Shown: positions 57,822-64,000 of the stretch, one piece after another
How positions within the stretch are numbered: the first letter of the stretch is position 1
Layout: every line of letters begins with the position of its first letter
From: Dyella flagellata
GTDB taxonomy: Bacteria; Pseudomonadota; Gammaproteobacteria; Xanthomonadales; Rhodanobacteraceae
Direction: 5' to 3'
Assembly (NCBI RefSeq): GCF_030160275.1
Contig: NZ_BSOA01000003.1
Location: 513,937-577,936 of the forward strand
DNA length: 64,000 nucleotides
Made by a program: the position numbers and the translations under genes
The notes under the pieces: model-generated
What the model saw: the letters and a program-made list of their open reading frames with translations, nothing else
Told to the model about the DNA's origin: nothing
Databases searched by the model: none

Positions 57822-58490
57822 TCAGCTCAATGGGGTGTTGTCGCCACCTCGCGCCAAGGCGCGCTGGTAGGCAGGACGGGCGTGAATGCGCTCAAGAAAG
57901 GCTCGTATCGAGGGATGTTCGCCTGCACCCGCTCGCGCTACTGCGGATTCCACCGGAAAGCTCATCTGAATATCGGCAGCGGTGAACTCTTTGCCGGCAA
58001 ACCAACCGGTGTGTTTGAGTTCCTCAGCGATGTAACCGAAGTGCAGGGCGAGCTGAGGATCGATGAAACCGTCCTGTAATGAATTGGCAATCTTCCGGGT
58101 GACGAATTTCATGAAGAAGGGCACCGGAGCCTTGGCGATTCTTCCGGCGACCAGTTTGAGCAACAGCGGCGGCATCGCAGAACCCTCGGAATAGTGCATC
58201 CAATAGCGATAACGCCAATGCTCTGGCGTACCCGCTGGCGGAACGAATCGGCCTTCGCCATAACGCTCTACCAGATACTCAAGAATGGCGCCCGATTCTG
58301 CCAGGGTATGAGGTCCATCTGTCACCACGGGGGATTTGCCAAGAGGGTGAATAGCGCGTAGCTCTTGCGGCGCAAGCAGCGTTTTCGGGTTGCGCTGGTA
58401 GCGCGCGATTTCGTAATCGACTCCCAGCTCTTCAAGCATCCAAAGCACCCGTTGCGAGCGGGAGTTGTTGAGATGGTGGACGGTCAGCAT
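57822..58490 (-). CDS. Glutathione S-transferase family protein
   Basis: The 222-residue product (MLTVHHLNNSRSQRVLWML) has an N-terminal thioredoxin-like GST domain with HPLGKSPVV and the ESGAILEYLVERYG glutathione-binding segment near 64-77. An all-helical C-terminal domain follows (WFAGKEFTAADIQMSFP near 168-184). It conjugates glutathione to electrophiles in the cytosol. The N-terminal SRSQR places Ser as likely catalytic residue. It is divergent from the TetR gene, with two shared operators between. ATG 58490 begins at the conserved start; the frame upstream runs through the operators. Confidence 0.93.
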   Translation of the reverse strand: MLTVHHLNNSRSQRVLWMLEELGVDYEIARYQRNPKTLLAPQELRAIHPLGKSPVVTDGPHTLAESGAILEYLVERYGEGRFVPPAGTPEHWRYRYWMHYSEGSAMPPLLLKLVAGRIAKAPVPFFMKFVTRKIANSLQDGFIDPQLALHFGYIAEELKHTGWFAGKEFTAADIQMSFPVESAVARAGAGEHPSIRAFLERIHARPAYQRALARGGDNTPLS

Positions 58491-58516
58491 GGTTTTATCC
58501 CTGGCAAAATCGTTAT

Positions 58517-58533
58517 TGTTTCCACTGGAAACA
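58517..58533. promoter_or_regulatory. Perfect palindromic operator (gst/tetR), site 1
   Basis: TGTTTCCA-C-TGGAAACA is a perfect 8-base inverted repeat in the divergent region between the GST and TetR genes. A second, imperfect copy lies 36 bases away. Confidence 0.8.
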
Positions 58534-58552
58534 TCGTGATAGTATGGCTCCA

Positions 58553-58569
58553 TGTTTCCACTGTCAACA
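58553..58569. promoter_or_regulatory. Imperfect palindromic operator (gst/tetR), site 2
   Basis: TGTTTCCA-C-TGTCAACA keeps the first half of site 1 exactly and differs in the other at two positions. It is just upstream of the TetR start and would allow autorepression. Confidence 0.65.
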
Positions 58570-58585
58570 TTGAGCGATTGAGCCA

Positions 58586-59215
58586 GTGACCCGCACTTCG
58601 AAACCCGGCAAGCGGGCGGCCTATCACCACGGCGATCTGAAAAGCGCGCTGCGCGCTGCCGCCACCACCTTGATAGCAGAGCGTGGTGTCGAAACAGTGA
58701 GCTTGCGCGAAATCGCGCAGATCGCGGGTGTCAGCCACACCGCCGCCTATCGGCACTACGCCGACAAGGAGGCCGTAATGGCCGATCTTGCCGAAGTCGG
58801 CTTTCGCGAACTGAATGCGACGATGTGTGATGCCGTTGCCTCTGCAACGGGAGGTGTCGCCCTGAAGTTGCAGTCCGCTGGCGGCGCCTACGTGCGTTTC
58901 GGCGTTGAACAGCCGCATCTTTTACAGCTGATGTTCGGTGCGGCGATCGCGGATTGGCAGCGCTATCCCGATCTTGTTGCTTCCAGTGAAGCGTTATATG
59001 CGACGCTTACCGAAATCATCCGGGCGGGTCAGGAAGAGGGCAAGTTCCGTGCGGGCGATCCCGCAGAGCTTGCCTTGGCGGCCTGGTCTTTGGTGCACGG
59101 CTTGGCGCTGTTGATCTGCGGAAGGCGCGTTACCGGCTCCGATGATGCTTCATTCGTCGAACGTGCATCGCAACGCGTCACCGCGCTGCTGATCGAAGGC
59201 TTAACCCATCAATAG
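58586..59215 (+). CDS. TetR/AcrR-family transcriptional regulator (WHG type)
   Basis: The 209-residue protein from GTG 58586 has a TetR HTH: LIAERGVETVSLREIAQIAGVSHTAAYRHYADKEAVM at about 32-68. Its C-terminal domain ends with LAAWSLVHGLALLICGRR, the WHG-type signature (here SLVHGLA). It is divergent from the GST gene with two palindromes in between, so it very likely represses gst and itself. The ligand is unknown; glutathione-reactive electrophiles are plausible. Confidence 0.92.
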   Translation: MTRTSKPGKRAAYHHGDLKSALRAAATTLIAERGVETVSLREIAQIAGVSHTAAYRHYADKEAVMADLAEVGFRELNATMCDAVASATGGVALKLQSAGGAYVRFGVEQPHLLQLMFGAAIADWQRYPDLVASSEALYATLTEIIRAGQEEGKFRAGDPAELALAAWSLVHGLALLICGRRVTGSDDASFVERASQRVTALLIEGLTHQ

Positions 59216-59272
59216 TCGGCAACTCTCAGGAGACATCAGGTCGTGAATCGCGGTGTAAATCAGGAAGCAGTG

Positions 59273-60022
59273 ATGATCAATGCCTTCGGGCAGCCCATCG
59301 GCACACCCGTATCTGACTGGACTGCTCGCGCAGAACCACCCCATACGCCACTAAGCGGTCACTTTTGCCGCTTAGAGCCCGTCGATGTCGATCGCCACAT
59401 GGAGGGGCTGTATGGCGCCTACAGCAGTGCAGCCGACGGGCGCGATTGGACCTATATGAGTGCCGGCCCGTTCGCCGATGCGGCAAGCTTCCGCAGTCAC
59501 CTGGCCAAGGCCGCGGCAAGCCGCGATCCGCTTCACTACGCCATCATTGATCTGGCCACGAATGAGCCGGTGGGCATGTTGGCCCTGATGCGTATCGATC
59601 GCGGCAACGGCGTCATCGAAATCGGCCACGTGGCTTACTCACCGCTGCTCAGGCGGACATCCGCGGCGACTGAAGCGATGTTCCTGCTATTGCGTCACGT
59701 CTTTGACGATCTTGGCTACCGAAGGTGCGAATGGAAGTGCGATCACTTGAACGCGCCATCTCGTGCTGCCGCGCTGCGCTATGGTTTCCAGTACGAAGGC
59801 ATCTTCAGGCAGGCCGTGGTGTATAAGGGGCGCACTCGCGACACCGCCTGGTTTGCGATGATCGACCTTGACTGGCCAACCATTCGAGCGGGATTCGAAC
59901 GATGGCTGGCCCCTGAAAATTTCGACGCTGACGGTGTTCAACGCCTGAGCTTGGCTAATTGGATTGCCGCTCAGCGCGCTCCGACGGAACAACGGTCTGG
60001 CGATCCTGCGCAAGGCGAGTGA
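59273..60022 (+). CDS. GNAT-family N-acetyltransferase (RimJ/RimL-like)
   Basis: The product (249 residues from ATG 59273; a GTG at 59243 would add ten) has the GNAT fold: FCRLEPVDVDRHMEGLY, then GVIEIGHVAYSPLLRRTSAATEAMFLLLRHVFD containing the acetyl-CoA-binding loop, and NAPSRAAALRYGFQYEGIFR near 169-188. It matches the Acetyltransf_3 group that acts on amines or protein N-termini. AGGAAG lies upstream of ATG 59273. It ends inside the P450 gene on the other strand, overlapping it by 68 bases. Substrate unknown. Confidence 0.9.
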   Translation: MINAFGQPIGTPVSDWTARAEPPHTPLSGHFCRLEPVDVDRHMEGLYGAYSSAADGRDWTYMSAGPFADAASFRSHLAKAAASRDPLHYAIIDLATNEPVGMLALMRIDRGNGVIEIGHVAYSPLLRRTSAATEAMFLLLRHVFDDLGYRRCEWKCDHLNAPSRAAALRYGFQYEGIFRQAVVYKGRTRDTAWFAMIDLDWPTIRAGFERWLAPENFDADGVQRLSLANWIAAQRAPTEQRSGDPAQGE

Positions 60023-61388
60023 ATCGCACCTTCAGCCGCTCCCTGGGTTTCAACACCAGGTTCACCTCGGGAGCGGGCAGGGCCGTAGCCTGATCCAACG
60101 CGAAATCGTGGTTGCGGACCAGCCTTGCCGCGATCAACGCCATCTCAACGGTGGCGAACTGCTGGCCAAGACAGAAATGCGGACCAATGCCGAATGGCAT
60201 GAACGCGCTGCGTGGCAAGACCGGTGCGCCCGGCATGAAACGCTCGGGGCGGAATGCATCGGGCTCCGGGAACCAGCGCGGGTCATGGTGCAGGCTCCAG
60301 ATCGGGATCAGGACGAGCGCACCCTTGGCAATCACCTGACCGTCAATCGGCACGTCGCGAAGTGCGCGGCGCGAAAATGTCGCTGTCGATGGCGGGTAAA
60401 GGCGCATCGCCTCCTTGATCGTGGCATTAAGCAGCCGTGCCTCCATGATGGTCTTCACCGCCGAAGCACGGTCTTCGGGCAAGCCGCGCAATTCATCGCG
60501 TACGCGAGCGGCGATCTCCGGATGCATGGCCATCAATCCTATCCACCAGGTCAGCGCCGTGGCCGATGTATCATGCCCGGCACCGAACAGGCCGACGCAG
60601 TTGTCGAGAATTTCCTGGTCGCTCAAGCCTGCATCCGGCGCTGTCGCTTGTTCATCGCGCGCCGCCAGCATCAGTCCAAGGATGTCCTCTCCGGCTTCCG
60701 CGCCGGCGCTCATTGCTTGCCGGCGCGCTTCGATGCGCGCGCGAATCAGGTCGCGGACCAGCGCCGTGCTCCGCTCCTTTTCTGCGCGTCCGGGATAGGG
60801 TAGCCATGGAACCGCCCGTACCGGCCAAAACAGCTCGCGCATCAATTGTTTCGACAATGAGCGGATGGCTTGGGAAACAGCGGCGGCTTCCTCGCGCTGA
60901 TAGTGGTAGGAAAACAGCGCTCTCAGGATGACGTCCATGGTGATGAGGGTGGTCAGCGCGTCCACGTCAATGATGGCGTTTGCGCCGACCTCCTGTGGCA
61001 ACTCCTGGCTGGCACACTCGTCCGCGGCCGCTGCCATCAACTTCGCACAAGCTTCGATTCGCTTGGGTGCGAAGGCAGGGGTGAGTATTCGACGCTGTCG
61101 CTCCCACACCGCGCCTTCGGTGGTGATCACGTTCGCGCCATGCACCGACTGGAGAATATCCAGTGGACGCTGGTCTTTCTCGAAGTCCTCCTGATGCTCC
61201 ACCAAAACCTGGCGCGCCGCTTCCGGGCGGAACAGGTAGTAGATATGTGTCGAAAGCACCTTCACGCTCGCGATGTCGCCGTGCTGCTTATGCAGGCTTT
61301 GGGCAAGAGCCAGCGGGTCGCGACGAATGGCTTGCAGCAGCGGCAGGCCGAATGGCCATGGCCGGATGGGTGATTGTGGCGACGTCAT
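59955..61388 (-). CDS. Cytochrome P450
   Basis: The 477-residue protein has the complete P450 signature set: the I-helix AGHDTSAT near 270-277, the ExxR EAMR near 328-331, PERFMPG in the PERF region, and the heme-binding FGIGPHFCLG near 406-415 with its Cys ligand. It is soluble, with no membrane anchor. It lies in one unit with the TetR gene upstream: the stop of that gene overlaps the P450 ATG in ATGA. Redox partners are not in the window. Fatty-acid or terpene hydroxylation is typical of the family, but the substrate cannot be told. Confidence 0.95.
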   Translation of the reverse strand: MTSPQSPIRPWPFGLPLLQAIRRDPLALAQSLHKQHGDIASVKVLSTHIYYLFRPEAARQVLVEHQEDFEKDQRPLDILQSVHGANVITTEGAVWERQRRILTPAFAPKRIEACAKLMAAAADECASQELPQEVGANAIIDVDALTTLITMDVILRALFSYHYQREEAAAVSQAIRSLSKQLMRELFWPVRAVPWLPYPGRAEKERSTALVRDLIRARIEARRQAMSAGAEAGEDILGLMLAARDEQATAPDAGLSDQEILDNCVGLFGAGHDTSATALTWWIGLMAMHPEIAARVRDELRGLPEDRASAVKTIMEARLLNATIKEAMRLYPPSTATFSRRALRDVPIDGQVIAKGALVLIPIWSLHHDPRWFPEPDAFRPERFMPGAPVLPRSAFMPFGIGPHFCLGQQFATVEMALIAARLVRNHDFALDQATALPAPEVNLVLKPRERLKVRFTRLAQDRQTVVPSERAERQSN

Positions 61389-62086
61389 CGGCTTCTCCTC
61401 TTGCCTTTTTTGCTTGCTTGGGTGCGTTCGGGTGTGCTTGTCGATTTGTCGGCAGCCGCGCCATCCATCAGCAGCGTGAACGACTGCAGGAACTCATCGG
61501 TGAGGTCTGCTTCAGGGTGGACAAGCCAGTAGGTGACCGCGGCGTAAAGCAGATATTGCAACGACCAGGCCAGTTTCTCGGCCGTAATGGTCCGGGAGAT
61601 TTCGCCGCTTTGCTGTCCGGCGCGAAACATCGCGGCCAGGATGTCCATGCTCAATTTGGCGCCGGTTTCCTTGCGCGCGTCGTCTGCCCCGTACTCCACA
61701 ATGCTATGCAGATAACGCAGGTAGTGCGGCAGATAAACCCGCTTCGATGCATGCCACGCGGCGGATTCGCGCAGCAGGAACTCCATCCGCGATACAAAGG
61801 TATGGTGAGCCGCCAATTGATCGGCGCGCGCGGCCATGCCCTCGGCGATTTCGTCCATCAAACGGTGGGCAACCAGCGCTTCTTTCACCGGGAAGTAGCT
61901 GTATAGCGTGGCCTTCGCAACGTCAGCCTTGGCCGTAATCTGCTCCATCGTGACGGCTTCGTAGCCAAATGCCTCGAACAGTTCAAAGGCGGTCGCCGCG
62001 AGGTGGGAGGCCGTCTGCTGGCGCTTTCGCTGCCTGCGGCCCGAGGACTTGGGAGTGGGTTTGGAGCCGGTCATTCGGTTAGCCAT
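61385..62086 (-). CDS. TetR/AcrR-family transcriptional regulator
   Basis: The 233-residue product (MANRMTGSKPTPKSSGRRQR start) has a basic head, a TetR HTH at about 28-65 (TAFELFEAFGYEAVTMEQITAKADVAKATLYSYFPVKEALV) and a basic tail ending SKKGKRRSR. It is translationally coupled to the P450 gene. The CATACG-T-CGTATG palindrome at 62107 lies just upstream of its start, so it probably represses its own operon. The frame is open to 62161 but would run through that operator. Confidence 0.92.
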   Translation of the reverse strand: MANRMTGSKPTPKSSGRRQRKRQQTASHLAATAFELFEAFGYEAVTMEQITAKADVAKATLYSYFPVKEALVAHRLMDEIAEGMAARADQLAAHHTFVSRMEFLLRESAAWHASKRVYLPHYLRYLHSIVEYGADDARKETGAKLSMDILAAMFRAGQQSGEISRTITAEKLAWSLQYLLYAAVTYWLVHPEADLTDEFLQSFTLLMDGAAADKSTSTPERTQASKKGKRRSR

Positions 62087-62106
62087 AACTAGACGATGGA
62101 TAAAAT

Positions 62107-62119
62107 CATACGTCGTATG
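62107..62119. promoter_or_regulatory. Palindromic operator of the tetR-P450 operon
   Basis: CATACG-T-CGTATG is a perfect 6-base inverted repeat 21 bases upstream of the TetR start codon; likely its binding site. Confidence 0.7.
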
Positions 62120-62277
62120 GTTTTTGGCTGTCAAAGGGGCTAGATAAGAGATGCCTCCCATGCGGCATACGTGTCCAATAAGTCATTGAAAATTAGATAC
62201 TTATATCTTCGGTGCAAGATCTTTTCGGGTTGAAATTGTTAGATTTTTGGTCTATTTTTCTAACAAAAGGACACCTC

Positions 62278-62913
62278 ATGACCACTACCCAAGCCATTCG
62301 AGAGCGGATTACCCATCAGCCGGCGGGAGAGGCGTTTACTCCTGCATTGTTTGCAGGATTAGGGTCGCGTGCGTCCATCGACATGGCGCTCATGCGACAG
62401 CTCAAAGCAGGTGTGATCGAGCGAATAGGGCGCGGCGTGTATGTCGTCCCTAAGACCAATCGCTTTGGCATGAAGTCCATGCCGCCTGCGGAACAGGTGG
62501 CAGCAGTGGTTGCAAAATCAGAGGGCGCCATCATTGGAGTGCATGGTGCTGAAGCTGCACGTCGTTTCGGTTTTACGACGCAAATGCCGACGCAGTCGGT
62601 GTTTTACACTACGGGTTCGTCGCGCAAGATCCGCTACGGAAAACTGATGATTCGTCTTCAGCGCGTTGCTCCACGGAAGTTGCTGCTGGCCGATCAGCCC
62701 GCTGGCCTGGCGCTGTCTGCTTTGTGGTATTTAGGGCGCCATCAAGTAACGGCTGCTACATTCGAACGTATCTCAAAAAGACTTTCGGCTGCTGAGTTTG
62801 AGGCACTCAAGGGCATCAAGTCCTCGATGCCTGCATGGATGGCTGAGGCGTTGAATCAATACGAACAAGGAGAGGTTGCATGGTTAACCCGAAGGAAAGC
62901 TACTTCGACCTGA
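62278..62913 (+). CDS. DUF6088/AbiEi-like type IV antitoxin
   Basis: The 211-residue product from MTTTQAIRERITHQPAG has an N-terminal winged-helix-like part (GEAFTPALFAGLGSRASIDMALMRQLKAGVIERIGRGVYVVP), as in AbiEi/DUF6088 antitoxins. A C-terminal domain with PPAEQVAAVVAKSEGAIIGVHGAEAARRFG follows. In AbiE systems it represses its promoter and blocks the nucleotidyltransferase AbiEii. AAAAGGACACCTC precedes the ATG. The next gene starts inside this one (62880) but is only a 30-codon stub, so the antitoxin stands without a full toxin. Confidence 0.82.
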   Translation: MTTTQAIRERITHQPAGEAFTPALFAGLGSRASIDMALMRQLKAGVIERIGRGVYVVPKTNRFGMKSMPPAEQVAAVVAKSEGAIIGVHGAEAARRFGFTTQMPTQSVFYTTGSSRKIRYGKLMIRLQRVAPRKLLLADQPAGLALSALWYLGRHQVTAATFERISKRLSAAEFEALKGIKSSMPAWMAEALNQYEQGEVAWLTRRKATST

Positions 62914-62972
62914 TAGCCGAAGAACAATCCGAAATTTTGAATTCCGCCGAAAGACAGTTCCAAGTTGATTGA
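62880..62972 (+). pseudogene. Truncated AbiEii/AbiGii-like toxin gene
   Basis: ATG 62880 begins MVNPKESYFDLIAEEQSEIL and stops after 30 codons (TGA 62970-62972). The start resembles the N-terminus of AbiEii-type nucleotidyltransferase toxins (a short Tyr-Phe motif followed by an E-x-x-EIL helix), which are normally about 280 residues. It overlaps the antitoxin gene as intact abiEii genes do. The rest of the toxin is missing, replaced by unrelated DNA. Confidence 0.6.
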
Positions 62973-63560
62973 TCACACCCAAAAACGATACAAACAAATA
63001 AACCTGGGACCAATATCAGGCCATAAGGATCCCAGCATGTTGCTGACCATGAGCATAGTTCGAACCTTTGAGGTACAGCGGACCTCCGGAACGAAGACCG
63101 TGGGCAGGGTAGTGTAACCCCATGGCTGTTCAGCCCAGTTCAGATGAATGGCTTGGGGTAGATGCGCCGGTCACATACGCATGATTCCTGCACGGTGCAC
63201 CGGTTGGAGATCGGTGTGCCACACCCGATCAGCAGCCACAATCCTACGCAACTGTCCATAAGGTTGGCCAAACCCATATTCATCGTCTCGTAAACACCGA
63301 GGACGTCACGGCAACCTAGGCATCGGACTTTTACCAAACCAGTCAGAGTTAGATTTTTGGCTGTTAAAGCCCCTCAGTTTGCTTGACCGCCTAATGGTTT
63401 GTAGGGGAATAGCTCACTCCTTCCCATTAGGTGATCAAAAGATACCTACGAGGCTTATGGTCCTAGTGCCATTGCGCGGAATCGGCCTTTGAAGCTTTCA
63501 TTGCATAAAGCCACTTCGGCTGATTTATGCCATGGCGGAAAGCCATGAAGGCCATTACTC
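62973..63560. other. Uncharacterised stretch after the truncated toxin
   Basis: No convincing gene is present. A leftward frame at 63140-63337 is cysteine-rich but has no ribosome binding site or recognisable domain. The sequence could include an insertion-sequence end that removed the toxin gene. Confidence 0.4.
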
Positions 63561-64000
63561 ATGCGAATTGCTTCGTCAAATCTTTTGTCGCCTATACCAC
63601 GATTGGGCATGATGTTTGTTTTGATTTGCTCCGTGGCTTCGCCCAAAACACAGGCTTATCAGCAAGACGGGGAGTCTGTGAACGCGGATGGCAGCTACAC
63701 GGTCTGTCACGAAATTCCGGTTCCGCCAAACTATGCATTGGTCGGTATCAAGCCAGTTGGCCAATGCAGTAATAATCTGGCGTTTACGGTCGCGCCGGCC
63801 AGGGACAATCTCAGGGTTTGCAATTTAAGCGAAACGGCTGGTGGTGCGCCGGTCAGGATGCCTTTTCCCACAGATTACATTGTCAAAGCCATTGAGCATG
63901 TTGAGTACACTCAAAGCAAATGTGGCGGTGCTACAGCTGTTTACGTAATTCAGCAGGTCGCTGAGGGTGTTACTGCCTGTAACGGTTCGCACATCCCCAA
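63561..64000 (+). CDS. Exported Cys-containing protein, start of gene (C-terminus outside window)
   Basis: From ATG 63561 (or 63609/63612) the frame stays open to the right edge. The segment MMFVLICSVASPKTQA is a signal-like core with cleavage before YQQDG. The mature part has regularly spaced cysteines (YTVCHEIPV, GQCSNNL, RVCNLSE, SKCGG, TACNG), consistent with disulfide-bonded periplasmic or secreted folding. At least 147 residues lie in the window. The family is not recognised. ATG 63609 gives the tightest signal peptide. Confidence 0.6.
   Translation, partial: MRIASSNLLSPIPRLGMMFVLICSVASPKTQAYQQDGESVNADGSYTVCHEIPVPPNYALVGIKPVGQCSNNLAFTVAPARDNLRVCNLSETAGGAPVRMPFPTDYIVKAIEHVEYTQSKCGGATAVYVIQQVAEGVTACNGSHIP

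Noticed and set aside
63140-63337. A Cys-rich leftward 65-codon frame
   Set aside because: No ribosome binding site, unnatural composition and no similarity to a known family; may be part of an IS end.

Overview
The window looks like chromosomal DNA of a free-living or host-associated gammaproteobacterium, most probably from the order Lysobacterales/Xanthomonadales (Dyella, Luteibacter or Rhodanobacter type). This is an inference from the mid-to-high GC coding style, the dense HxlR/LysR/TetR-controlled oxidoreductase genes, the RcsB-type regulator and the dispersed extragenic palindromes. No rRNA, complete tRNA or CRISPR array is visible.

Layout. (1) About 1-16.6 kb is a redox and detoxification block: short-chain and medium-chain dehydrogenases, an FMN azoreductase, a DsbA/FrnE-like protein, NAD(P)-binding proteins, an MFS exporter and a DoxX-like membrane protein. 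They are interleaved with HxlR, TetR and LysR regulators, several divergent from their targets with clear palindromic operators. Two almost identical HxlR genes (920 and 16241) bracket the block. (2) About 16.6-27.8 kb is an accessory patchwork: an SMI1/KNR4 gene and other small genes resembling orphan immunity genes, a DUF3800 gene, a RadC/JAB and DUF932 pair typical of plasmids and integrative elements, an Xre repressor, a lipoprotein, and gene debris (fumarylacetoacetate-hydrolase and P-loop ATPase remnants). (3) About 27.8-38 kb holds membrane proteins, an Xre-ImmA/IrrE metalloprotease with its partner gene and, divergently, a tightly coupled three-gene operon. That operon encodes an FAD/NAD(P)-binding large protein, a protein resembling ABC-3C middle component 1, and a 1038-residue Rad50-like ABC ATPase with a CxxC hook. 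It is the best candidate for an incompletely described conflict or defence system. (4) About 38.3-45.2 kb carries two unknown genes and a CP4-57-like satellite module (AlpA-like, DUF3987/YfjI-like, YfjJ/inovirus Gp2-like) without an integrase, ending near a tRNA-3'-end-like sequence. (5) About 45.2-48.1 kb is a RES/Xre toxin-antitoxin pair with a 9-bp iteron-like operator, sitting between two copies of a HigA-type antitoxin gene.

(6) About 48.1-56.1 kb contains a YkgJ-type Cys-cluster protein, an RcsB-like regulator, a receiver-HPt protein with a missing phospho-acceptor, an Xre regulator and a large LysM protein. The LysM gene is bracketed by inverted copies of a ~197-bp MITE-like element, of which the right copy keeps perfect 24-bp terminal repeats and an 8-bp target duplication. 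(7) About 56.5-62.1 kb returns to ordinary chromosomal genes: an outer-membrane barrel, a GST with divergent TetR, a GNAT acetyltransferase and a TetR-P450 operon. (8) About 62.2-64 kb has an AbiEi/DUF6088-type antitoxin gene whose toxin partner survives only as a 30-codon stub, an uncharacterised gap, and the start of a secreted Cys-containing protein that runs off the right edge.
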